A program made the translations under genes and the position numbers. A stretch of 64,000 nt of DNA, from NCBI RefSeq assembly GCF_000524195.1, contig NW_020170468.1, forward strand, positions 255,308-319,307. Reading direction: 5' to 3'. Within the stretch, counting starts at the first letter, position 1, and each line of letters starts with the position of its first letter. Source of the stretch: Echinococcus granulosus (Eukaryota; Platyhelminthes; Cestoda; Cyclophyllidea; Taeniidae). Positions 23,812 to 34,776 of this stretch are shown here, in pieces. The notes beneath the pieces were generated by a model that was given only the letters and a program-made list of their open reading frames with translations, ran no database searches and was not told the DNA's origin.

Positions 23812-26328
23812 CTGGTGCGCAGTAGTCACCACCATTCCCATCACCACTATAGCCCATATGGCGCGGCGGCATTCCTAAGGAAGGAGTACACGTTCTGATC
23901 TACGTGTTCACGTAGGACTTACCAGGCAGTATAACGATCCCGAAAACTGTATCAAGATTTCGGAAGTAGACCCGAACACCAAAGTTTACCTGGACCGCCG
24001 GGATGAGGCCAAGGCCCAGTTGGGCCAGGTCCGTACCAGCCTTGGTATCCACGATGCCCCGGAGGTGGTGGGGGCGGCGGGGGTGGGGGGTAGTGACCAG
24101 CCACGTAAGTGGCGGGCGGCCCAGTCGGTGGCATGGCAGGAGGGTAGGCAGCACCGGGGTTTGGGACTCCCATGTATCCCCAGGCGGCTGGATGAGATGG
24201 CATTTGTGGAGGCGGCGGGAGTACCGACGCAGCTGTCGAAGTAGGAGTTCCACTACTTTTGTCCTCTCCCTCCTCTTCTGGCGCGGGAGCTACGCCCGGT
24301 GGGGGAGGCTGCTTCGGTGGGCCTGATCGTGCGGATCGCATGCCGGGCGCTAAAATTATATCCGCTTTTTTAATAGGAATGCAATGTTCGTATAGCTAAA
24401 TTAACAACCACAGGTGTAGACGTCATGTCAAGATGCAGTTAATCCCCGTGAAAATTCTACACGATATAAACAGTGGCGATGATCCTACCTGTTTGAACAC
24501 TGAGACAAAACAAAGTGGTTCCAAACAAACTTATAAGGACCTACCAACTCCTGGGGGCAAAGTGGCGGCACCACCACCATAACCAACGCCTAACTCCGCC
24601 ATAAGCGCAGTATATTCACTGTCCATTTTAGCCCTTTCCATCGGATTGATGCCCATATGTTCCATGGTGACCGAAGGATCGCGTAGTTTACAGTCTGACG
24701 CAAGATGACCGAAACCTGACAACGCACAACAGAGCACAGACGTTCACAGATGCCAGGCAGCAAGTCACAAATGTCAGAGACAGTGACCTACCACCACACA
24801 TGGAGCACTGGATCTTATTCGTAGCAATATTCTGCGCCTCCGCCATTGCCCTCAGACGCGCTAAACCCTCGTGTTCACGCAGAGTGCCGTTGAGGAGTGC
24901 CAGCTCACGAAGCTGCGACTTTCGCAGGTCATTTTCACCCTCAGGAACCTCAATACCCTGGCGGATGATGCTTTGAATCTTCTCCACAGCCTTTTGGCAC
25001 GACTCTGGAGTAGCAGCAGAAACGAAAGCATGAAGAGGTTCATCTTCACCGGGAATAGGCATTCCATCTCGGCGAATCAATTTCCCGTCTTTGACGGAAC
25101 CTTTACCACGAATAATAATCTTCGCTCCAGTCTGCGCACAAATTTGTTGAGAAATAGTTTTACGTCAAAACGATAATTGCAAATATAGCGTAAACAAAAA
25201 TGAATAAGCTTATAAAAGTCGACATTTGGCGAGCAATAATCAAAGCCTTTGTGAAACCAGGAATGCTTGATTAGTGTTTCTAAGACTACTCAACTAAGAG
25301 AGCAAACTACACACCAAGAACGACTAATAAGGCTCATTGGACGCAAACGAGCGCCTACAACGCCTCATCTAAATTAATGATAATAAACGGGACGCTACCT
25401 CCTTTTCTAAAGCTTTAAGCGTATTCCCTCGCGGTCCAATAAGCAATCCCACGAAATTAATGTGGGGGTGATCTTCTTGCGGTATGAATATCTTGTCCGT
25501 GATTTTGTTTTGTGGCGCTCTAGAAATGAAACACAAAACGAGGAAGCACCTGTAGTCTATTGGGGGTTTGTAATCGGGATTTAGCTCCAACATTTGCTGA
25601 ATAAAATTGTGCCGATTCTCCTCCATTGTTTTACGGGTTCTATATTCACGGGTGTTTAACCGTTTCCCATCACTGCTGTAAACCGGCTCAGGTGAGGGGG
25701 ACCTTAAAATAAAAAAGTGGATAGAGCAAGTGCTAAATGGGATTCCTGAAAAGCAATGCGTTAAATTCCATACCTTACGCAAATGCAATCTCGTGTGAAA
25801 TCTACCAGCGCTTTGATCTAACAGATGGAGCTCTACTAAAATAGGATTAGGTATTAGTATAAGAGTTTACCCAAAAAAGCTAACGTCCCATATCTTATCG
25901 CTCGCCTATACGTGAAAAGACAAATTAGTTTAACGCATTGCTGTCGATAAAAGATTATATACTAAAAGCAAACGGAACTAACAACGTACCTATCCTCAGG
26001 ATTTGCCGGAATGCCCAAATCACCAGTCTTTAGGCGTCTTGTAATATCTTCTATTTGAAGTTGCACTTGAAGGAAGAATGTGGATAAAGTTCTACTTACA
26101 GATATACATTTTCTCTTGAGCTGGAGTCAGGTTTGGAGGCAATTGTGTAGGCATCCCAGGTACGTACGTTTTGTCATCATTTGCGTTGGACCAGCGGCTA
26201 CGACGCTTTCGAGGCCTAACGATGGCCCATGCGCTCGGATCGTTAGTTTTTGACTCTAAAAGCCATCACTTACAATGGCTACGCGTACCACTCCCATCGG
26301 TGATGCACAGATAAGCTCGCTTACTCAT
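23789..26328 (-). CDS. SF1: Splicing factor 1 / branch-point binding protein
   Basis: Nuclear protein that binds the intron branch point in the early spliceosome and contacts U2AF65. Ten exons, reading down: 26328-26325, 26255-26100, 26065-25990, 25702-25550, 25519-25399, 25131-24792, 24715-24545, 24349-23990, 23946-23923 and 23874-23789, for 496 residues. Visible parts are the U2AF-ligand motif RKRRSRW near the N-terminus, the helix-hairpin region, the phosphorylatable SPSPEP, the KH-QUA2 RNA-binding domain (INFVGLLIGPRGNTLK, IIIRGKGSVK, LRELALLNGTLRE) and one zinc knuckle CSMCGGFGHLASDC (vertebrate SF1 also has one). A proline-rich tail follows (PPPPPPPPPPGH), ending in a Gly/Tyr-rich stretch. 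Introns include 30, 34, 43 and 48 nt, and one exon is 24 nt. The 4-nt first coding exon (ATG A) is inferred from phase. The last exon overlaps the Kv2 T1 reading frame. Confidence 0.94.
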
Positions 26329-29300
26329 ACCCAACGAAAAATGGCGAAAAACAGTAAAGGACTACCCGGACAGCTCACTAAAACAAATTTGCTTGGTTAA
26401 ATGATTAAAATCAGACCACAGCAAGCTGTAAAGCTTTAGCAAAATCATCCCAAATTCAAAAGCAAAATTTTTTGCCTAAAAATAAGGCAATTGTTTGATG
26501 TTAATGCCACCAACTATTTAAAGTAATATAGTGGGATATAATCCGAAAAATAGAGTAACCATTAGTACAAACCGACTAGTAACAGCGAGTCGGTATACCA
26601 TTTAAAGCAAGAGAACAGGCAGAATTGAAAATAGATCCAATGCTATTTTGTCTGTTGGTTTTGGTTTGAGATTTTTTATGCTGAAGCCTTATTAAATACT
26701 ATTGGTTCAACGAACAGAGCAATGCCTGTAGTGCTCCAAGCCTTCTGTGAAAACGAAAATAGCCTTAATTCTAGAACAGGGAACAAAAAAGGGCTGAAGG
26801 AGCTACTAGCATGTCCTGGAGACCATGTCAACTACTGGATGGAAAAACCGGAGGCCTAAGCTCCGCGTACCCAAAACCAAGAGTTAAACAAGTAATAAAC
26901 TACTGCAAAACTATGGGAACTGACGCTTCTTGAGACTTCTCCTCAGCCTTCTTGAGGCATTGTGATATGAAGTAGCTGTATATATTGCGTTCTGGAAGCC
27001 TGGAAGGCTGCCGAAAAGCTGGGATACCAAATTTTGTACTTGCGCTCTTCAAGTGTTTACAATGGCTTGTGTGCTTTGTGCTTTGTCGTAAGTATTTTAG
27101 TAAGGGCACTCGTTTACTCGATGTCCCTCTGTAGAAGGATTTGTTAAGCTTCATTTTTTTGGTAAATTAGGGTATACTTTAATTTGAGGTTAGCAAACGC
27201 TGGGACTTGCCTGAGTGGCTCAGTGGGAAATAGTTATTTCCTTAAGGCTTTTTAAAGAGGGTGACCCCACTTTGTTCTACTTGGAACATTGCCATTTAAA
27301 TCTGAGACCAAACGGGTTTGTGTATGCTACCAATTGTGAATTTATTATTTTTACTTAAAACAGTCGAAAATGAGTGTTTTTTAGGTTACAACCGCTCTGA
27401 GCATCTTTTGTGGATTGTTTTTTGGTTATTAAAACGATTTTTGCAATTCGTTTGTATCTATCCCTTTTAAACGTTAAACGAAATCACTTGCAATGTTTTC
27501 AATCCTTTCAATGCTGTTGTTACCAACCGGAACTGTCATTTTATCCCACATAGCTGCTGTGCTATTCCAGTTGTGGTCACTTGACGTGGATGTAATCTAC
27601 CTGTATCGGCATCAAAACCTTGATGACCCAGCATGCTTACACCAACTTAAGGGGTGGGGAGCGGGAAGAAGGTAATTGTTTTTTTTTTTAAATACCGATC
27701 TAGGTGCAAACATGCAAACATAATGTACATGATTGTTGGGAAACTGACTTTCATGTACATGCACTGTTTGCCTGTTTAATTTTTTTAAGAAAGGTGTGTA
27801 AAGTAGGATTACATTCAAACTTCTCCAATCTGATAGGAGTTAAAGGAAAAGTTTTGCTAGTAACTGTAATCCAAATTATGCCACATTCCCGTTAAAAGAG
27901 TAGGTTGATTTTTATGAACTGTTAAATCCCTTTTCTCGAAAGGCCGACATATACTTGCTCAATTCGTAACTTAGCTAACCTTAATAACCAAAAAATGCAA
28001 ATTTGGGTTCTGAAATCCAGCTACTAGATGTCTAACCCACCAACATTTTTGTTTGCAAGGCTTTACTGAGATAAACTTTTCAAAGTTTGGTCTCTTTTCA
28101 CTCTTGTAATTTCATTAGTGTATCAACTTTTATTGGGAAAACCTATTTCTAATTTGAGCCTGCGATTTCCACGGGCTGGATATGATTTGTCGAAACTCCC
28201 AGTGTCCTTTGCAGTGTTCTTTGCTATGTACCTCCAAATGGCTAAGCAGTAACACCTTTTTCTATAGTTAGCATTAGCGGAAATTCTTTTAATCCATCCT
28301 GAATTTTTGGGTTAAAGAAGTTTAACTAATGATATACGAACTTACCAGTGAATTCTACAGATATTTAAAACTTAATAATAACGTAAGTTGGCAGAATTTT
28401 AAAAAGATTTTGCTCAAGAAAATCAGCGGCTAGAATGAATTATCAACGTATTGTATACGGCATTTAGACACTATGGTAAAACATCTTAGTATTCTTTGGT
28501 CCTTGTTTTTCGAAATGAACATAAAATAAAAAATAGCAATGGGCATGGTTCAAGGATAGTTAGGCTCTGAACCCTCGTTATTCAATATACAAGTTCACAT
28601 CTTTTTCCGTTTTGACCTTTCTTTATTTGGAATATTTTATGGGTGTTCGTCCACAGGAAAAGGAATTCTTCGAAAAAAGTGGTGGACTAAGTTTTAGAAG
28701 ATGAGCATAAAATCGTACTCCGTTTTCAGTGATGAAAATTTGCGTCTTTGGGAAAATTTGATTTAGATTCAGTTTGAAATAATCATCACTGGATTATTTG
28801 GGTACCTTAAATACATCTGAAATATTAGCTATATCCCAACTAACACACTGATGATCCCGACCGAATTCGGTTGCAATAGTCCGAATGCAACAACGTGGAA
28901 ACTCTTTTCACTTACCTGCGTAATTACTTGCCATGCACGCTTCTTTTACTTTCGCTACCACTGCTTTTTAATAGACATTTTCAGCATATCTGAGAAGCAG
29001 CACTAAACTCGTCTCCTTTGGTAACTTTTACACATAATTGGCACTTTTTGGTCTTCCTTCTTGAGGCAAGAGTTCACGTCAAAGAGACCGGTTCGCTACC
29101 CGGTTTCCTTTTCATGCTTTACCTGAAATCACCCCATTAGCATGACCTTTTACGTCTTCGCGAAAACTGCTTTATTCAAAAAAGTCATTCACTGATTCGT
29201 GCGAATGTAGTTCTCATTTCTGCTTTGGGTCTTGGTTTTAAAATGACTTATTTTTCAGCGTGGAAATTTCTAAAGAACTATGAACCTTTACTATCTACAA

Positions 29301-30540
29301 TCTAACAACTCAGTAGGGAGTTTCTAATAAGTACGTCTTTGGTAAAAATAACGGTTAAGTTGATCTGAATAAACTAGTTCAGCATTAGTCTTCAAGAGGT
29401 GCTCACTCTTGATGCTATATTTTAACCTAATAAAAAGAACTCGTGAATTACCTTAGAAAAGGGGAATGTTCTAAATGGTCTTTTTACAGCGTGGTAGAAA
29501 TTAATGGCCTCATACAACACTTTTTAGTGGTTCTGGACCCATAGTTATTTATAGGTTAAGCAGACTTAAAATCATTTAGCAGGAAACAATTTTGAGGGAT
29601 TTTCTAAAGCCCGATTGTTATTCATCTGAAGCCTATATACGATTTTCAGCGCGCACGCACTAGATGACAAATTGATGTGGGTATAACTTTAACCAAAATA
29701 ATAGCACAATTTAAATTTGAATCGTCTGCGTAGTACTTAGATCCTATTGCTACTTGATGTTCGCGCATCACGAAGTTCCATCAGCCGGTTTTTCTCAGAG
29801 TGAAAATTTCTTCGGGTTTGAGAACGGACTTGTTAAAGCAAACAAAGCACAGTTAACGACTAAGTATTTTGGTTTAAGGCGGATTCGGCTTTTAAATGAC
29901 GAAAGTAGAAACTAGTGTGATTTATGTATACATTGCTCACAACAGTACATTGGAGTTTATAATAACCGGCTTAAAGGTACTATTACTGTTTTTGGTCCGC
30001 TTGAAGCAATGACAATTACTTTCAAAATGTTGCTTCTTTGATCATTTCCCGGTTTTCGACAAATTACCACCTTTAATGGAAATTGAATTCCTCAGTATAT
30101 TATGTGAAAATCATTGTGAAATCGTTAAGATCGCTTAAATTTTAGGCAAATTGTACATTCGTTGATTGGAACATTGTATATTACAAACAGACTACTTAGT
30201 TCCGTTCGATCCACTCTGCAAATTCTCCACTTATAGGTAAAATAGGTTTCACAACCATTTATAATCATTGTAAGCCTAGATAAACTAATGTAAATGCAGC
30301 AGTCAACACTAGGTCTAATCCTTTGCACTATGTCACTTGGGCTTGAGTTGACTACATATTGCTTGCCGATGCACCGCTCACCCGTAAATTATTTGAAATG
30401 CAAATAGAGTGGTCCAGGATATATGTCCCATAAGATGCAAACATTGGCAGACAGAAGTTATTTACTGATGAATAGGTGATGCCAAGTACGTCAAGTGAAT
30501 GAAAACCTTTTGCTGTTCGATGCATTACATTGTAATTTGA
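26329..30540. other. Intergenic region
   Basis: AT-rich with no supported gene. A GC-richer patch at about 26,800-26,891 shares a 20-base end with the block at 14,446. A tRNA A-box-like string near 27,217 has no matching B box. On the minus strand ATGGCAAGTAATTACGCAG|GTAAGT (28934-28916) and a phase-compatible 39-codon frame (28241-28123) could form a 45-residue protein, but nothing else supports it. Homopolymer runs occur near 27,676. Confidence 0.4.
26813..26891. repeat. Second patch sharing an end with the 14.4 kb repeat
   Basis: GC-richer patch whose last 20 bases (26872-26891) match 14446-14465 with one difference. The upstream parts do not align by eye, so this may be a diverged or truncated copy of the same element. 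Confidence 0.25.
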
Positions 30541-31021
30541 TTACTCAAAATGAGGTATAAGAGTTCGCCTTGGGATTGAACGCTTTTTGAAATCCGTCCA
30601 CTTTTTCATCAGCCTGTAAGGGATCTCCATCATCTCATCATTCTCAAAAATTTGTTCGGTGCCTTCCTGTTGAAAATAATGAGAAAGCCTCTCAGTAGCT
30701 TTATTTTACCTGAGTGGCATTTTTAAAACCTTTTATTAGACACCTCATCTATGTTTCTGCCCTCCTAAGATACAACATAAAATAGTCAGAAACCTAGTAA
30801 GGAAAGTGAACCAAAACTAAATGCAAACATTTTATCACATAAGGAAATAGAAAATAATCCTTCTCTGAACTGGGAAATATCTCAGTTAAAAGAAAAATGG
30901 GCTAAACGGGGATATTTACATAGACACTGGCTGATCTAGCAGGCATAGCCACGAATGCGATGGCACAGACGAAAGCCATGAAGAGCAGTGTTGGCTTGCA
31001 TGTACGCATGCTGTCCTCCAT
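30541..31021 (-). CDS. Small secreted peptide, two exons
   Basis: Exon 1 (31021-30920) encodes 34 residues: a short polar start (MEDSMRTCKP), a hydrophobic core (TLLFMAFVCAIAFVAM) and small residues suiting signal-peptide cleavage (PARSAS). Exon 2 (30666-30541), after an acceptor TTTTCAACAG, encodes 41 residues and the stop; both junctions are phase 0 and the intron is 253 nt. The mature part, some 45 residues, starts acidic (EGTEQIFENDEMMEIP) and becomes basic (MKKWTDFKKRSIPRR). It has no cysteine, but has KK, KKR and RR pairs where a prohormone convertase could cut. It could be a tapeworm-specific secreted antigen-type protein (antigen B genes share the plan of a signal-peptide exon plus a short second exon) or a neuropeptide-like precursor; I do not recognise the sequence. 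The promoter upstream has TATA and CCAAT boxes. Confidence 0.6.
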
Positions 31022-31066
31022 AGTAAGCAAGAAACCTGTCTGACTTCCTCGCCTCTCACCTTATTG

Positions 31067-31072
31067 TTTATA
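31067..31072 (-). promoter_or_regulatory. TATA box of the secreted peptide gene
   Basis: TATAAA on the minus strand, 46 nt upstream of the start codon, leaving room for a transcription start and a 5' UTR of about 20 nt. A CCAAT box lies 41 nt further upstream. Classic core promoters of this kind are not visible at most other genes in the window. Confidence 0.6.
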
Positions 31073-31113
31073 TGCCTGTAGAGCGGCCAACCACAATGTT
31101 TTCTGACCTCGCT

Positions 31114-31118
31114 ATTGG
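31114..31118 (-). promoter_or_regulatory. CCAAT box of the secreted peptide gene
   Basis: GACCAATAGCG on the minus strand, at a normal distance upstream of the TATA box. Confidence 0.5.
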
Positions 31119-34100
31119 TCAAGTACGACTGCAGCGGTAGGAGATAACGCCAACTGAATTATTAACTCCGTGTAATTGTGGTGAATGTCTGGCACGTTAA
31201 AGTGAAAATCATCCGAAAAAGAAATTCTTTAACTTGGCAGTGGTTAGTGTTATTGCTTCCACCATTGACACTGAAAGAATACTTAAAAGAAAGCTATTAT
31301 TTATAACTACATATATATGGATAATTTAACCTCTTTAAAGAATATAAGTGGCTTATCATCGTAACGTGTCAATTACAACATGAGCCCAACTTTGCTGCCC
31401 GGTTCCCACCTGCACTTCTTAATGCTTAGTAGACTGCATTTATTTCGACTGATAGAGAACACAAATCTAGAATAATATTTCACGAGAGTATCTCATATTC
31501 ATCTACAATCCGTGAAGGATCCGCCAACTGTTGCAAAAAATTCAGATTTTCTGTAAAAATGGCAAAATTCAATGCAACATTTATGAAGGATTTGGGGGCA
31601 AGCTTGAACTGTTTACACTTAAATTTAATAGGTTAAAGTGTTACACAATTAAACACAACTGAAGCAGAGAGTTCAGCTATTTTTTGCCTTTCAAACATTT
31701 CTCTAGGCAGTTATAAAATCTTGTTTTGTTTAAGGTTCCGATTTCTTCATGGGTTTGGGCACGATTTAGCTTCACGGTCAATGTATCAAGTCAAGGCGAG
31801 AGTTTTGTAAATTCACTGTCAGGTGTTTCATTTCTTTTTAATTTTGGTCAAAGCTCCAAAGTAATTTTCTAATAATGAGAAATACGCGCATATTTCCCCT
31901 GATTACCACACAAACATGAATTACCCAGGTGTGTTCAAGCGAGATTTTAGCAATTTTGATTCGAATTTAAATTTTAAATACAAAGGGTTTCATAAATTTC
32001 GAATGCAAAATTAAACAGCGACTTAGTCTAACATTCTTCTAGTAAATTCTACGATTTATTTCGCAGAACTTTTCCCCTCTTTTACAGTCGTTTTTTGGTA
32101 CAATTTTTTCACTAAACTTTTATTGAAACTGAAATGCAAGTTTTTTAGATAAAATTTATTATGCATGTAAGACTAGACATAACAAGGCTAATTGCTCACT
32201 ATCTCTTGCCCAAAGTGTAATGGTGGCGCCTCCCCACGTACTGAAGTGACAGCATTATTAATGGGGATGCAAGTTTAGCCAACCGCTACCAACTCTACAA
32301 AGTGTAGCTCTTGCATCAAGGTGGGAGTAGTCTCTAAGAGGGATTTTCGTGGGGTTGTTAAAGAGAATGATAACTTATTAGAATTATTAGAAATTAATCA
32401 AAGATAAGCTTCAAGAACATGTAAATTATGATTCTGTTGATTTTGAAGGCAAATGTTCTAAAAATAGGGAGTTTTGAGTCTAAAATTATTAACGTAAAAA
32501 GCGTTTCATTTGAGCCTTAGCGGTGTTAGGAAATAATTCTACCATTGTAAAAACACTCCCGGTAGCTAATACGGACTTACAACAGTATTTGTTTAAACTA
32601 GTGCACTCCATTTTATCGACATTCCCCCCTATCAAACTAGATCCTAAACTTGATAAGGTTTGTAAAATCAACTTTGTGCCAAAAACCCAAAGTTAATGTA
32701 GAAACTAGAAAATTTTAGTGTTGATTAGGCGATAATAGAGGACGGCTCTAACCAAAAGGCCTTTATGAGGGCCAAACGACCCCAAACGCCTGTCAAACCC
32801 AGTCCTTGATTCTAACTAAATATTTTATTTCCGGTGTGTTGTTTTTTGGACTATGATTACTTGTCGAAGCTTGCATCGTCAAAATGAGGAACAGGAGCCG
32901 TAACGAGATGAGCAGAGCCTCCTGTTATTTCGACCCCATCTTCACTCCAAGAGCAGCCCTGGGTGAGTATTTTTTGAAGTCTGGTTTTTCCTCGCAATTT
33001 ATTGTAAATATCCCATTGCAACCTTCATAGGAGTTTAAAATTTTGAAGAAACTACATATAGTCGCAGAAATTGTACCTGAAGGTGAATTGGGTTTCGCAA
33101 GAACACCTCAATCCAATCATATTTATGCAAACCACCTAAGACAATGCTTTTCAAAGTCATAAAGTAGTACACAAATGTGTAATCTCTTCAGGACTTGGTT
33201 AAAAATCGTATATTCTAGTCGGAAGGAAATACCCAGCACAATATTATTTTTTGAAGCGCAAATCCCCGAATTTTGTTCGAAAACCGAAAAATTTGCGGCT
33301 CCAATTAAAACCAGAGGTCAAATAGGGCGAAAGCAGAATTAGCTGATCGACCCAAAAATGCGAATGTCGACTCTGCTGCTTTTATGTAACAATAAATGAT
33401 AGATTCCCAATGCAGTAAATGCAAGGTCGTCCAAAAAAAAAATCAATAGGGCAAATTTTGTCTCCTATGGTTTAAGACGAATACGATTCTCCACTCTGCG
33501 GAAGTTCTTCATCGTATTAAATATCTATATCCACCGTAACTTTTTTGCAATTTTTTTTCCAACTTTGCTTAGTAGATGCCTATCTCCACTCCGGATCAAT
33601 AATAGGGAAACACATATCAATAAGCACTCTTCTGCTATGACCTCCTTCCATTCGAAGCTTATACTTTTGGAGCACTTGTATTCTACAATAGCTGAGGACG
33701 CATTGGTTAAATGGATCCATTGATCCACCTAAGTTTTTGTCAAATTTCGATAAGCCCAATTATTCTGAGTTAATTATTTATACAAACCTCATGTGGTTGC
33801 TGCCCACTCATCACTTTACGTTGTTCTCAAGGCATTTCAGCACTATGAAGCCGTTACCGCATAACTGCAAAATTATTAAAAAATGATTATGCATAAACCA
33901 TAAGTAAGACTTTCGTCAAAATCGTTTTCTATACAAAAGAAATCAAATAATTGAGTTATTAAGCTAAATACCTAACCTCTAAGCTCAATACTTCAACAAA
34001 GCATAAGTAACCATTCTTTTCACTTAAACTTATTGCATGTGGTCATGTATGGCCGATCAAAGCCTTACTTTCAGCCAATGGCCAAGAGGTCAAATCTGAT

Positions 34101-34776
34101 ACTTTCTCCGAGGGACTCTTAAGAAACTTGTAAGATGCTTTCCATCTTAGTACTGCTACAAGTGAAAAGAATCAACAAACAAAATCAAACACCAAAGAAC
34201 GTAAAATACTTGCCAGCTCCTACATATAATAGTAATTTCGCTGGCCCCCTAACCATTCCAAACCTCTCCCTTGACTATCGAAATTCACGTTGTTCCAATA
34301 AAAAGATTAGTGTCGGCCTTAAATCATCTGCTTGTGCAGCACTTCACTCGGTCAGTAAAGGCTGGATTTCGGCAAACTCGGAAAATTAGGTGCCAGGAAT
34401 CTGCTCCATAAGTTTTAAAAACATTTTCACAACTAACGTGTTTCCGAGTATATGATAAATATGTAAACTCGGTAATCTACAGCAGCAGGTAAAAATTAAG
34501 CTTCTTTTTCCCAAAATGATATGCCGTTTACTCGAAAGTTGAACTGCGATGGTACTAACATATTTTACAAACTTATGTGAAAGGACAGATCTACGCTAAA
34601 CTTAACCCATCACATGCTTAACTGGCATTCCACTATTTATAATCAAGCCCACAAAATCCCAGAAAAAAAGCAAAACATCTAGTGATCATTACTTGCCGAC
34701 CCTTAAATACTTAAATTAATCGGATAGTTTTTAAACCTAATGAAACCCAGAAACCACGGAATCCCTATGAGCGCTT
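31119..34776. other. Intergenic region with one isolated first-exon candidate
   Basis: AT-rich. The one stretch worth noting is on the plus strand at 32884-32962: an ATG followed by 26 codons and a strong donor, G|GTGAGT, with markedly higher GC than its surroundings. No downstream exon could be tied to it. Runs of A occur near 33,431. Confidence 0.4.
32884..32962 (+). other. Isolated coding-exon candidate
   Basis: Encodes MRNRSRNEMS, RASCYFDPIF and TPRAALG and ends at a consensus GTGAGT donor in phase 1. It has no signal peptide and no recognisable family. The CYFDPI run recalls the CYFNPI of insect allatostatin C, but the second cysteine is absent, so this is probably chance. If spliced to the acceptor at 33191, the frame would stop after three codons. 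Confidence 0.25.

Noticed and set aside
24003..24326. Plus-strand open frames at 24.0-24.3 kb
   Set aside because: Antisense to the proline-rich SF1 exon; the GC-rich repeats there leave several frames open by chance.
26900..27154. 84-codon minus-strand frame downstream of repeat patch
   Set aside because: Basic, no domain, no splice context, length within chance for this region.
27210..27290. tRNA-like A box (TGGCTCAGTGGG)
   Set aside because: No B box at the right distance and no cloverleaf pairing could be drawn.
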